From: Nymphaea colorata
Taxonomy: Eukaryota; Streptophyta; Magnoliopsida; Nymphaeales; Nymphaeaceae
Direction of reading: 5' to 3'
DNA: 64,000 bases
Assembly: GCF_008831285.2 (NCBI RefSeq)
Contig: NC_045141.1
Location: 20,828,848 to 20,892,847, forward strand
Both the position numbers and the translations under genes were made by a program. The notes beneath the pieces are model-generated. The model made no database searches. It was given only the letters and a program-made list of their open reading frames with translations, and had not been told where the DNA came from. Positions 12,970 to 24,745 of this stretch are shown here, one piece after another (position 1 is the stretch's first letter; every line of letters begins with the position of its first letter).

Positions 12970-13934
12970 TATAGTATTATCATCATCATCATCATTGTTA
13001 TGATTGTTGTTGTTGTCCTCGTCCTCTATGATTCTAGTGCGTACATCAATATGTCATTTATATCATGTAGCATGAAATCCGGAAAAGCCATCCAAAAGGA
13101 AACTCTGATCTAGTGCTCTTTTGTGCAAAGAAGCAAAAATTGAATGGTTGGTGTGGCAATATCAGCAGTGTTTCAGAAAGATTACAATTTCAGGGGCAAC
13201 AGAAACAGGGGTCCTGATAGAAGTAGTCCTGATATGGACTACTTCTTATTACATGCACAAAGTGATGGCTCCAATCACCAACATGGGATACTCTCAAACT
13301 CTGCCGGAAAATTTTCCGGCGAGACTGTTACAGATCGTTCATTTTGACAATAACGAGTTTCTGTATTCCTAACTTTTTCTTCTTTCTAAATTCAAGGTAA
13401 GCAAACTAGCAAGCTGGCTGTACCATGACTTTGGGAGATATAGGTTGCACCACGATTTCGAATCAGAAGCTAGGCTTTCGGTGCCGCTGTCCCCCACGAA
13501 ATCCAAGCATTCTGGATGTAAACGATTATTTATTTGATTTATTTTCTCAAAGGTCGTCGTCTTTCACCGATCCCTTTGGTTCATGTTTCCTCGCGGTAAA
13601 GGGAACCCGGCATGGGTCCGTAAGGACGGAGCCCACTTCACGGCCACAATAAAAGAGTGACCCTTTGAGTTACTCGAAGGCACGCGTAGTCGCGTACACT
13701 ACACAAAAAATTCACAACTTTTTGCCAAGTACGAAAAAATTATGAAATATAAAGAATGGGATTGATTGTAACACTTAATGGTTGGACTTCACTTCCGTAG
13801 TGTTTTTCACCAATCAAGTTATATGAATGTGGTCTTTTGGCTTTCAATATAAGAATCGAATCAAAGTTCTATTGTTTTCCAAACCCACATTTGATTTCAT
13901 AAGTGAAAAAGCTCAAACTGTGACTACCAATAAA

Positions 13935-13937
<3 letters not shown>

Positions 13938-13981
<44 letters not shown>
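13938..13981. repeat. (AT)n microsatellite
   Basis: About 22 uninterrupted AT units in spacer. Confidence 0.97.
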
Positions 13982-13982
<1 letters not shown>

Positions 13983-14633
13983 CATGAGTTTCAGGGTCAA
14001 TTCTCAGGCTTTGAAACTTGAAGACTACATCCACTTGACTAGCTTTATGGAGAAAAAAGGAAGTACTTGTGGATGTGGAAAAAGAGATAACTGAAATATT
14101 TTCAAAAGATAAATTGCACTGAAGTCATGACATTAAAAATGATGCCGTACATAGCGATGCAGACAGTGAAAATGATTTGATGGTGAAATAGCTAGCAATT
14201 AATATATGAATAAAGTGGTCCTGCTCATGAACTGGCCATTGTTGGGGTGTTGAAACAATCTTGGTGAAATTAGTCCCTAAGCTGGTGTCATTCTCTTGAA
14301 CGACCCAAGATCAAATCCGATTCCAACACTTGGCATGAGTTCTTCCAATGGTCGGAAAGCGAGAAATTTCGCAAAGTTAAGCCAATAAGAAAATGACATG
14401 TGTTCCCTTGTAGATCAATCTGGATGGTTCTGGGTGCAGGGCACAGCTCAGACCCTTTCTTTGTGCATGATTGGGACCTTCTTTGGTGTTCTTTATGAAT
14501 GTTAGCTCATCTTCTATTATCATATGCAAGTGGAACTCTAGAAGTATCTAGTGCTTAGGAAGCCCTTTCTTTCCCTTTAAGTTTCATTTACTACCTTCAC
14601 TCCTCATAGTCCTCTAGGGCCTCTTCAACTGGA

Positions 14634-14636
<3 letters not shown>

Positions 14637-14693
<57 letters not shown>
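14637..14693. repeat. (TA)n microsatellite
   Basis: About 28 uninterrupted TA units, 650 bp from the previous AT tract. Confidence 0.97.
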
Positions 14694-14696
<3 letters not shown>

Positions 14697-15410
14697 GCAT
14701 CAGCAGTTCGATTCGTCCATAAAATAGACGATTGGTCAGCCCTTGTTATCGGGGGATAAAGATGCTTTTGCTCTGATAGATCGGTTGTTGAATCTTCCCT
14801 TTGTATGACATAACATGATTTCTTGGGCTTCAAATTAATGTACATTTATTAACTCTTTGAGGTTGAGCCTTCTTCTTAAGATACTTCACCTTGCATTTTA
14901 TGTAGATTCTCTCAATTTCATCATGTAGATCACATTTCTATAGTTGGTCCTCTCAAGGAATTCATAAAGGAACTATTGGGGAATGCTGGTGAACCTAATC
15001 TCTTATCTATAGTTTTTGTGATTTTGAGGTCGTTTGGCAGCATGAACATTATGTGAATGCTTTATGAATGTGCGTCAATGATCGAGACATGTTCATAGAG
15101 CACTAGAACATATGTTTCATGCATGAATCTGCCTCAATCTTTTAACTAAAGCACTTCTTTAGAGTACATATTGGATGAATATGAAAACTATTTGAGTGAT
15201 GGCGAGTTGTGTGACAATCAGCAATTTAATTGTCCATTTCAGATCGGTTGCAGGTTGCCTTAAATAGTTCTCATGAACTGCCACTTTTCTTTGGTTCTCA
15301 TATTTCACAAGCACTAACTTTGGGTTGGCTGTCTGTGGACTTAATTAAAGCATACTCATGAATTGTCACAATCTTTTAATTTTCATATTTTGTTACCATT
15401 CATTTAGGTG

Positions 15411-15723
15411 CATGGGGCGGAGCCAAGGTGGGGCCGGCATGGGCCATGGCCTCACATCAAAAGAAACATGATTTTTTTTAAAAAAAATCACTTGTTTTAT
15501 ATAAAAATTTTAAAAAATGACATTTTGGCCCTAGTCAAACTTTTGAAACTTTAATTCGGCCCCCCTCATAAAAAATTTCTAGCTTCGTCCCTATCTACAT
15601 GTAAATTTTAAAAAATTTCACTTATTCTATATAAAAATTTTAAAAAATGATATTTCGACCCTTGTCAAAATTTAGAAACTTTAGTTTGACCCTCCTCATA
15701 AAAAATTTATGGTTCCGCCCTTG
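15411..15723. mobile_element. hAT-like MITE A (GGGGCGGAGCC termini)
   Basis: Starts CATGGGGCGGAGCCA and ends in the near inverted copy TGGTTCCGCCCTTG. The flanking octamers TTTAGGTG and TATATGTG match at 6 of 8 positions, as expected for an old hAT target duplication. Inside, a segment of about 115 bp (a TATAAAAATTTTAAAAAATGA core followed by GTCAAA...CTCATAAAAAATTT) occurs twice in tandem. No coding capacity. Confidence 0.6.
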
Positions 15724-15827
15724 TATATGTGGGCCTTATATAAGCTAGCACCTGCGGATTAGGAGACCAAAGGATCAAATATCTAAAAGGAAGATCAATG
15801 AAAAAAATATCGATGTTTGGTTCAAGC

Positions 15828-15970
15828 CAGTAGCAGAGCTACATATAGGCAGGTGTGGGCAACTAGCCACGTCAACAACAAATTTTTTATTTATTTTTAC
15901 ATAGATTTCTTAAAATTACTTATTTATATATGTTGTGCCCCATAACAAAAAATTTCTGGCTCCGCCATTG
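15828..15970. mobile_element. hAT-like MITE B with perfect 8-bp target duplication
   Basis: Starts CAGTAGCAGAGCTAC and ends CTGGCTCCGCCATTG, giving imperfect 15-bp inverted ends. It is flanked by the exact octamer GTTCAAGC at 15820-15827 and 15971-15978. Size 143 bp, AT-rich interior, no open frame. The end shares AAAAAATTTCTGGCTCCGCC with the related element just upstream. Confidence 0.7.
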
Positions 15971-16426
15971 GTTCAAGCAAACATACTTTGGGGCTTGGTA
16001 GCTGCAAGATCAGAAAGTATAAAATGAGTTTCGATAGGTATCAAACAAAAACAACATGGAACATAAAATTCTCAAAGCACCATGTTCTTGCTTTAAGATT
16101 CATGGTGTTATAATGTGCAGCGTTTAATTTTTTCGACTAACTAAAGAACAATATCCTTAGGACAGGGACATGGTGCTTTTGAAGCACGTGATGGAGGAAC
16201 ATGTGTTCCAAAAATATAATGTTCTTTTCATAAGTTACGGAAATGCAAAAAATAAACGAAGATTAATTTAGAGGTTGCTTGTTAACTAGGCAAGGAAGTC
16301 AGTTGTTGTTAACATAACTGAACATATCAAGTAGAGTGCGTTTCTATTGGCACAGTCACTACAGTGGAATTCAAATTCAAGAATGATTGTCGCGTTAAAT
16401 GTTTGCAACTGTCGAGACGCCATAGT

Positions 16427-16596
16427 CAGGGGCGGAGGGAGGGGGGGTCACCTAGGTCATGGCCCTACTCTGGCCAATGAAAAGAAAATTACATTGAAAA
16501 AAATAAAATTTTTTAATTGTGCAATGTATTTTTTGAATTTGAATTCAATTGGCCCTACCCGAATCCAAAAATTGGAAAATTATGGCTCCACTCCTG
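16427..16596. mobile_element. hAT-like MITE C, third member of the cluster
   Basis: Starts CAGGGGCGGAGGGAGG and ends TTATGGCTCCACTCCTG, again inverted GGGGCGGAGCC-type ends around an AT-rich interior of about 170 bp. It contains GGTCATGGCCCTACTC and GGCCCTACCC blocks similar to MITE A. I could not find a clean target duplication. Confidence 0.5.
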
Positions 16597-19500
16597 ACCG
16601 TGTTTGATGAAGAAACAGATCAGGACAAAGTTGGTGAAGTTGTTGAATGTTTGCTTAAGATCCAGTTTTAGATTGCAAACCTGGCGTGTCGCCCTTAAAT
16701 GCTGCTGCACAAAGAAAAGCAAACCAAACCAACGGCTCCCCACTGTTTTCTTTTTGAATCCCCAAAATCTGCGGCACACAATAAAACAAAACTAGGACTT
16801 GTCCATGCATGCTAAAAGTATAGTTTCTGTCCTTTATTGAGAAATATACATCTTAACGGCAACACATATCGACCCAGATCGGACAAAGTTCACGTTTTTT
16901 AGTGTCCAGCTAGAATTTTTTGGCTCAAGAGTCAGGACTCATTTGGGCTACCAAATAAGGAAATTCAAGACCCATTTGTTGTTCAATGAAGGCTGAGTTT
17001 GAGACTCAAGCTATGGACCTGGGTCTAGTGAGAACACCTAACATAGTTGGACCTAGTTGAGACCAGACACACTTGGCTTACTGACACTAATATATACATT
17101 TATAGAGAAATTGGTAGGTGTTAGACTCTTAAGTGTTAGATTTATCTTGGTCATTTTTTAAAAATGAATGGTTGAAAGTCTCAAGGGGCATAGAATAGCT
17201 GGTCGAGCTAGGGGCGGTCTCTAGTTCGATTTCTATGGGTGTTATGTTTCTGTATCTTAAGGTGGTAGGACGCAATAACCAAGTTAAAGGGTGCACCATT
17301 GCTATCGCTGACACCAACGCAGTTCACGACTCTGAAGGCAGAGGGAATGATGGGGCCTTGGGGCCTTGTTGATGGGATAAACCTATTGAAAAAAAAAAAG
17401 ATAGGACATATATATTCTCATTTCTAACAAATGGAAAAGCTTTCCCAAACCCATTCTGTGTTAGTGTTTTTCCTAACAGTATATTTTCAATATTCCTTTA
17501 CCTTTCAGTTTTTGAAAAGATTTTCTCTCTTTTTAGTTGAGCAGAGCAAAGCAAGAAGACTTCTTAACGTCATTCTATGTGAAAAAAGATGTAGCAATAA
17601 CAGTTGCCTCGTCCTTTATTCAACAACGAGTTTTTTCTTAGGGGACACTTCACCCACCAACTTTAGATATGTTTTCGCTAAGAGACAGTCCTCATTGATG
17701 TCAAACTCTAAAGAAATAACGGGTATCTATTAAGAAGAAAAGGAAAATGTTTCTTCTTTCATTGGCAGACAAACGATTGCAAATATGCTAAAATTTATTA
17801 AATTTAAGAACATATATTGTATATAATATAGAAATTGGTAGGCACGTGATCATCTCTTATAAGGAATCAGGAACCACCATCTTGACCATTGATCTTTATA
17901 AGATAAAAGGCTAAGAGAAAATCTGGAAGAAAAATGATAAAGTTATGGAAGAAGCGTGCTGGTCCCAGCCAGCTTAGACTTTGTGGGAAGTAACATTGAC
18001 GGCAAAAAAAGGTGGGATGCAATTAGGTGAACCACACTCATTCAAATGCCTTCTCTGTTGGCTCCCTCTGCAATTGGATGACATGAAGACGTGGGGATGG
18101 AGGGCTTTGTCCACACACAACATGTCTGTCCGATTAGAGTTGGGAATGTTTGAGTCGCAACGGAGTGGCTCTTTAGATCCGATCTTCGTCTTCTCAACAA
18201 GATTACCAATGGGGTCTCCAGGATGAACACTCAAACGTCAAGAAGCCGCAACGGCTGTGACAGAGAATAAGAGGAAGACGAAGACAAAAAAGGTTAGCCG
18301 GATTTGCTTCTGTGAGGCACCAAGCAGGGCAATCCTTCGATGAATCCCTAAATCGCGAAGTGCTGGGCACATATAGGCGGCCTCACAGGATTTCCCAAAG
18401 CCCAGCTTGCGGTTAGGGCCCCCTCACAGTTACGAGATGAAGGGATAGGGCACATGGCGACTATCGAAGAGGGAATCCCTTTCTGGGGTTTTGCAGGTTG
18501 AGGTTCAGTTTGATGCAGAAGCACATTGACATGTAAAAGTTGCCGGAATCTTAGTAAGTAAAGTTGGTCCAATGTGGTGGTCCTCCTACTGATGATAAAA
18601 ATATATGTATGTAAGAATGAATGTAGGCATACATTGTAGACCTCATGATTCAAGAATTAAATGGTCCTGACACTACACATTCTCTTTTTAAGACGGCAAA
18701 TGTTGACCACAAGTCAGTGAATGTCTAAGCTTTGGAATCGAATTACATATTTACAATGACCAGACAAAAGATGGCCTATCTACCTGTCATTGCTCTGCTG
18801 CCACTGCCAGGGCCATCACTAGGTATGGGATGCAGCTTCTTTATCTCTTTTTCTGCCATTGCCCTGCAGTGCCGGTAGAGATGTAAATGGATCGGATTTG
18901 AATTAAAATTGCTCTTAACCATGGTTGTTATCTGTTGTTTCCGTTATCCTTATTCAATTAAAATAAAAATGAAGAAAAGTCATATCTGAATCTATATCGG
19001 AATTGAAACCATGACCGACACATCGCCGGCTCAGTTTGACTTTATTATGAATCATAAATGGAGTTAGGAAGCCAAAAACCAATTGATTTATTTGAAACCA
19101 AGATCCTCCTGGGCAGAGCCATGTTAAAGACGGCTTTTCTGCTCTCTTTTCTTTCCCCTTGTCTCAATTAAAAATTACATATATCTGCAGCGTTTTGACC
19201 TAAATTTGAAAATGACTATAATCTTCATATACATATATATATATAAGAAGTACAACAGGCGAAATTATTTGGAGTATTAGTTCCAAAAGTGTTTTTTGTC
19301 TCCTTCTACTGCAGAAATGTCGACAATTTATGATGGCCATCAAATGCAATATATTGAGTAACAGCATATAATTTGCTGACTTGAGTTGGATCCCTTGGTA
19401 ATGACTATTCATTCATAGACTAGGGGTGTCGTATCGTGGACAGGACATTCTCCCCAATTCAAACACTGGAAAAGTCATTCACAAACAATTCAATTCCCGT

Positions 19501-19877
19501 GAAAGAGAAGTACAGCCAGGCCTCTTTCTTTTCAAAGTAAAGTCGTGGATAAGTTGTTCAGGGAGCAAGATTAACACTCACTATGAACCATAAAAAATGA
19601 AAACGAAAATACACTTGTGTAGGCTAGTGAACCACGAGATGGGTCAAGGCTTGGGGAACTCAAAAATGGGAAAGGTCAGAGATTTTTTTTTTGTACAATT
19701 AGTGGCGAAATATGACGGTCCCGTTTGGATACAATTAGGATCGCAACAAGGAATCGTATATCCTCTTTGTTCGAGATAAACTTTACAAAAACAAGACAAG
19801 AGGGAAAAAGAACAAAAGGGGAAAGAAAAACTTTTTCCTTTTCCTTTTTTGTGGCTGCGAGCCTGCCCGGGGTCTAG
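16597..19877. other. Spacer downstream of the F-box/kelch gene, no gene seen
   Basis: AT-rich with short open frames only. A tRNA-like head at about 17187-17239 may be an old SINE fragment. Confidence 0.5.
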
Positions 19878-21011
19878 CTAGGCCGGCCTGGGCAGTATGT
19901 GAACCGCGACCACACCGAACCCAGCCGGTGGGTCCACCACACAGACCCGAACCGGCCGGGATACCGTATCCACCACGCTGATGGATCCACCACCCCTGCT
20001 CACGACGCAGACCTTGCCGGACTTGGCCGCCATTTGGGTGGCGCCGCGAAGGTGCTCCGACTCGACTACGACCCTCCATGTATCGGCGGTTTCGTCGTAG
20101 ACCTTGAGGGTCCCCTGATGCTCGTCGGCGCAATATATCGGCCCGGATCCGGAGTCATCGGTATCGTCGGAGGCGACAGGGCCGGTCCAGCCGGCGAGCA
20201 TGCCCATGGGCATGGCCTCCCAGCGGTCCGAACCGGCGTCGTAGACCAGGCCCTCCCGGTGGCGCCCGCCCTTGATATTAACGATCCACAGCTTGGCCCT
20301 CCATCCGACGGCCTCGATCGTGTCACGGCAGAACTTCGAATTGGGGAGCGGAGCCCGCCGCTCCCATCGCGGCTTCCGGTCCGGTGAGTCCACGTCCCAC
20401 TTCTCCAGCGACCGAGCTACGTGTTGGGAAAACTCGGCCGAGACGCCGCTGGCAAGGTAGACGGAACCGCCAGCGGAGCCGCAGGCGCACCACCGGCGTG
20501 GTGAGGTGAAGGGCGGCCCCGGCGTCCACGCGCGGGACTCCGGGAGGAAGACGAGGGGGCGGTCCAGAGCCGGGCGGAGGTGGAGGCGGTCGGTGGTGGC
20601 AGAGATAAGCAGGAGTCTCTGGCGGGAGGAGAGGGACTGGACGGGGAGTCGGTGGCAGAGGATGGAGGGGTGGCTAAGGAGCAGACGGACCGGCGGGGAG
20701 GGGAGGTGGCCCCATCTCGACGACAGCGGGTCGAAAGCCGACAGGTGGAGGACGGTCTCGCCGTCTCCGTCGGCACAGCCCCCGCCCAGGGCGGAGGCGG
20801 GGAAGAGGAGAGCGTAGAGGCAGGAGAAGGAGGGCGAAGGAAAGGAGGGAGAGTAGAGGAGGCGACGCCACGAGCGGCAGACGGAGAACAGAAGGGACGG
20901 CGGCAGCCGGTGGAGGATGAGCTGTGCGACGTGGTCGGGGAGCGCGGAGATCAGCTCGGACCCGGTGTGCAGTCGACGGCGTGGCCTGCGTGTATCAGAT
21001 TCTTCCGCCAT
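19878..21011 (-). CDS. F-box/kelch-repeat protein, SKIP25/KUF1-like (377 aa), intronless
   Basis: Predicted substrate receptor of an SCF (SKP1-CUL1-F-box) ubiquitin ligase. An F-box covers about residues 20-60, with LPDHVAQLILHRLPPSLL followed by SVCRSWRRLLYSP, the characteristic plant F-box/kelch start. Kelch-type blade segments follow around 173-190 (CACGSAGGSVYLASG), 236-268 (LWIVNIKGG, then VYDAGSDRWEAMP), 291-313 (IYCADEHQGTLKVYD, then TW) and 331-350. Single exon, GC-rich in an AT-rich setting. The overall form matches the SKIP25 / At1g31350 (KUF1) branch. KUF1 is a karrikin/KAI2-responsive gene in Arabidopsis, but whether this copy is an orthologue cannot be decided here. Acidic inserts at 79-85 and 281-289 may be lineage-specific. 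Long open frames on the opposite strand (e.g. 20580-21020) come from the GC-rich codon use. Confidence 0.9.
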   Translation of the reverse strand: MAEESDTRRPRRRLHTGSELISALPDHVAQLILHRLPPSLLFSVCRSWRRLLYSPSFPSPSFSCLYALLFPASALGGGCADGDGETVLHLSAFDPLSSRWGHLPSPPVRLLLSHPSILCHRLPVQSLSSRQRLLLISATTDRLHLRPALDRPLVFLPESRAWTPGPPFTSPRRWCACGSAGGSVYLASGVSAEFSQHVARSLEKWDVDSPDRKPRWERRAPLPNSKFCRDTIEAVGWRAKLWIVNIKGGRHREGLVYDAGSDRWEAMPMGMLAGWTGPVASDDTDDSGSGPIYCADEHQGTLKVYDETADTWRVVVESEHLRGATQMAAKSGKVCVVSRGGGSISVVDTVSRPVRVCVVDPPAGFGVVAVHILPRPA

Positions 21012-21796
21012 TTCTGGTAGCGAGCTTCTTCGGATTTCGCCACTCCCTGACGTTTCCCATAAATAAGGACAGACTTATGGAGGGAGAAGACAGCAGATGG
21101 CATTCGAGTGATTTTGGGAAGAGGGAAGGGCTTTTCTGCGGTGGGGGAAAGGTCCAAAGTATTGCTTTAATTGAATGCAAAAAGCTTTTGGGTGGAGTTG
21201 GTTCGAAGGCTGTCCTGTCCTTGTCCAGTTAAAATTACATGAGAGCCCAAGTCAATTTGACGCTCCTGCCCCTGAGTCTTCCAGCAAAGCTTCTCCCTAT
21301 CATCGAGAAGTTAAAAACAAGCTGTAACTTGAAAGTAATTTTAAAACTATTTAAAATAACGAAAACCCAACACCTGAATTGTTCGTTATATTATAGAAAG
21401 GAAAAGAAAATGGTCGCCACCAACTCATTCTAGGACGCAACTCTTAGGAGTCGGAAAGTAAACAGCACGCGTTTTCAGGGGCATTTCAGTAGAAAGAAGG
21501 GATGGCAAAGGAAAATCTTTCCTCCCCAACCCTTTTTTGGCATTAATGACCAAATGAACCAACTCCGCGGAGAGCAAAAAAGCAAAGTTTGTCGTATAGC
21601 GGAGGCGGGGCCAGATTAACCCCCCCTGGTCATCTTCTGCTAAAACAGGTGGCGCCGCCCTCCCTATCCCGGCTCCGGCTAGCCGCTGGTAGACGGCCGG
21701 CGGGTGGTGCATGGACCAACCGGCTGGAGAAAGACTGAGCTCAACTTTAGCTCTCGTCCCCGCCCTCCTCCTTTTTTTCAGTCTTAGTTTGTCCAC

Positions 21797-21850
21797 AACT
21801 CGACTTCGACTCAACTCGACTCGACTAGGCTCGGCTCGGCTCGGCTCGAT
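21797..21850. repeat. (CTCGA)n/(CTCGG)n pentanucleotide tract
   Basis: Imperfect CTCGA and CTTCGA units are followed by four CTCGG units, in the spacer upstream of the F-box/kelch gene. Confidence 0.85.
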
Positions 21851-22467
21851 TTAGCTCAATAAATGAACCATAAGGGGGGTATGAACTTGAAGAAGAAGAC
21901 AGGGGCCGAGTTGGGGTAAGGAGGTGACGGTGGAGGTGGGTCCGACAACTTTTGGCATTGATGGCACCCAAACTTTTGGCTGACATCAGCCTGACCTCAA
22001 ACAGTTCCGGAGCTTGACGTTTTGGATCTTGGGCAGTCCACTGCCAATCCCATCGACTCATTGCAAGTCCACGAGTGGCAGCCTACGTTTTCCAAGCCAT
22101 TGAATTGGGTGGAGGATCCAGATCCTCCTTTCAGTGGCCTTGATTGAAGCCTGAGGATCCGACCAAATGGGATCAGATACCACAAAAAAATTTTAGTTCT
22201 TCCAGTTCGGTTCAAGTCTAAAGCACGGCGGATTTGAGATCTAACAGACAGACAGAGAGACAAAGTCTTAAAGATTATAGATGTTAAGACGGTCCCAGTG
22301 ACAGCCTGATCAATACACAATTCCACAGATGCCCACAGATTTTTAAATCACCGTTTTGCATGGGTCAAGAATTAAGATCCAGAACTCGATGTCCAGGCCT
22401 CAATCTTGAATTTCAAAATAGTTCATGGAGGAATGAGCCCGAGTCGTGGTCCAGGCCTGATGCCACC

Positions 22468-22658
22468 TGTAACACCGCAGAAGTTTAGTCCCGTATCGAA
22501 GATTGTGAGTGATCTTCAAGGACTTATAAAGGGAGGCTTTAATGAGATGATTGTCCTAGTTCCTAGCCTTTTTATGATTGAAACCGAAATTGCTAGGGGG
22601 TGAGTTGGGATCCGTCGAACCAGGGGCCCGAGCTCGGAAGTGGGTCGGGTTGTTATAA
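22468..22658. mobile_element. Short element (191 bp) with TGTAACA-type ends and 8-bp direct repeats
   Basis: The sequence between the exact octamers ATGCCACC (22460-22467 and 22659-22666) begins TGTAACACCG and ends GGGTCGGGTTGTTATAA, so its ends are roughly inverted (TGTAACA / TTATAACA). The interior TAGTCCCGTATCGAAG...ACTTATAAAGGGAGGCTTTAAT resembles a dispersed plant repeat often listed as a short LTR/TRIM-like unit. The 8-bp duplication instead suggests a hAT-type DNA element. No coding capacity; class unresolved. Confidence 0.55.
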
Positions 22659-24532
22659 ATGCCACCCCTGCCTTCCTTTCCACTCAAAGTGGGGGTGGGG
22701 TTCCAGACTCATCATATCTTATAGATAAGATTGGTTTTCCGACAAGGATTCGCCCATCATCTCGGCTTCGGCTTTCACTTGGATGGTCGGATATTCCTTC
22801 CACTCACTCGAAAAAATAACCCGAATATTTGGCTTGTCAGATTTTGACTTGTCCTAATCAATTCGTATTTGAATGTGCTACAAATTAAGATTACTAATAA
22901 CATGACATGCGAGCTTGTAAGCAACTGTTTGATATTTCTTAAAATCTCTTATATAAAATTATTGTTATTTTAAGATCTTTGTTCACATATTTGGGGTCTT
23001 AACCATCTACCCTTCTTTATATCAGCATTCAAATTAGACTCCTTCTCCGGTCCCCTATATCTAATAACTCGTAAAAAGAAGCCAAGACTTCGAATCCAAT
23101 GCCTTCCGAAAAAAGATTCAGAAAGTTGGTCCACGAAAATCAAACTGCAGTTGCTCTTCACTGAGGGGATCATCTAAAAGAAACAATAAAAATAAAAACA
23201 CGGCGAAACACGGAACAGTTAGTTAATGAAGATTCAAAAGAGTTGCCCAAAAGAAGCACTGAAAGTAACATGTATTACGATTTACAACGTCCAATGGATC
23301 GATGACGCTGGAATAAATTATTAAACGATAAAAAGTGTTGAGCAGGGTAAGTTAATTTAGTGATGGCACCTCAGCTATTCTCTTCACTGTCCTCATAGTC
23401 CATGTTCATTAACAACACGGACTCAGTGTAAGTTATTTGAGGGAGAGATTACTTGTAAAAAATATACACAAAGGAATCAAAGCAATGGTGAATCTTTTTT
23501 CAGATGCAGATGGAATCCATCATGAAGGGAAAGAATCATCAACATCGCAGTCTCACACAGACCTAAGGGGCACGGCCAGTCCATGATTCGAAGACATGTT
23601 CATGTACATTTGATGTGATGTGTCCCTTAACACACAGTCATTCTCTATATTTTTAACAATCTTTTCAAGGAAAGAACGTCTCCCTTATTCTTCACACAAC
23701 ATAAACGTTCTTTGGCCAGTAAAAGCATCAACCTGAATCTTTGCATGCAATCTGCGAAAGAAATTATCGTAAGTTCTTCTTACACATAGTCATAGAACGG
23801 GAAAAATTGGCAGGAGAGACACTTGTTTAAAATTACTCATAATTGGTGTGTGTATATATCTATATACATATATTTGCGAATGTGAAAATAAAGAAATTTT
23901 AAGTGGCTGGTGTGGGCCGTGCATGTGGCTCTGCCATTGCTTCTAGGCCCTAATCTTTTTTTTCGACATGGCCAAAAGACTTTGACTGAGCTAGACTAGA
24001 CTTAGAAGACTACCCTTAAGTCAAACCAGAATGTGAATGCATGTTGTTTCCTTTTGCACTTATTTTGTTTGGTGGGCAAGTTTGGTTTGATCCTTGTAAG
24101 CTAGAGTGGAAGCACATGGAAGTAGGCAGACAAGCGGGCAGGCATGTCCGTCGGAACCTTAGTTGGACGCTGGATTTTCTTCTTAGGGGCTCAAATGTAT
24201 CCGACTCTGGTAATATATATGTGTGTGTGTGTGTTAGTGCATGCGTACACTCACACACATGCATGCACACATAAAGAAGCCGGTGTGTATGCTTCGGATA
24301 AATATACGTTTTGAAATCACTATATATAAATACACGTCACCTCACCGCGAATCCAATCCAAATAATTAGAGGCTTGTGTGTTGCTTTTTGAAGTGGGTCC
24401 TTACAAGGATAGGCCCTAGTAGGCTGACGGGCAGGCTTTTAATGGACTAAAGATAGCTACCTATATTATTTATTAACTAAGGAGGAGGAAAAAATTGTCA
24501 TTGGGAAAGCTTTAATCAAGCTCTAGAGATGT

Positions 24533-24733
24533 CACCCCAAGGGGTGGTAGTGTACTGAGCGGCAAGGTGGTCCCGCTTATCTAAGGATTCAGGTTCGAGT
24601 ATTGAAGTGGTCACTGTCACGTTCTAGTGCACTCTACGTTTGCCCCGTAAAAGAGTCTGAAGCATGCTCTATGAAAACCCTAGGAGTGTTGAAATGAATC
24701 ATTAACCCTTAACAAAAATAAAAAATAAAAAAA
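24533..24733 (+). mobile_element. tRNA-derived SINE with 12-bp target-site duplication
   Basis: The body starts CACCCCAAGGGGTGGTAGTG, has an A-box-like stretch (GGTGGTAGTGTACTGAGCGG), a good polymerase III B-box (GGTTCGAGTAT, near 24592) about 45 bp later, an unrelated middle, and an A-rich tail (AACAAAAATAAAAAATAAAAAAA). The exact 12-mer CTCTAGAGATGT flanks it at 24521-24532 and 24734-24745. This is the classic structure of a SINE inserted by LINE machinery. The perfect duplication indicates a fairly recent insertion. Confidence 0.82.
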
Positions 24734-24745
24734 CTCTAGAGATGT

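Larger units (their letters stand above)
12990..15410. other. AT-rich spacer with a GC-richer block at 13.43-13.70 kb
   Basis: Two TA microsatellites are present. The block at about 13430-13700 differs in composition (CCCACGAAATCC, CGCGGTAAAGGGAACCCGG) and carries a 75-codon frame. It could be a transferred organellar or transposon piece, but I cannot name it. Confidence 0.4.
21012..24520. other. Spacer upstream of the F-box/kelch gene
   Basis: Contains the probable promoter of the F-box/kelch gene (first several hundred bases), a pentanucleotide tract and the 191-bp element. Otherwise no gene or RNA is recognised. Confidence 0.5.

Noticed and set aside
20580-21020. 146-codon plus-strand frame and several other long frames overlapping the F-box/kelch gene
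   Set aside because: They lie antisense or out of frame to a clear GC-rich gene. High GC at third positions removes stops from other frames, and the products are low-complexity Gly/Arg/Pro.
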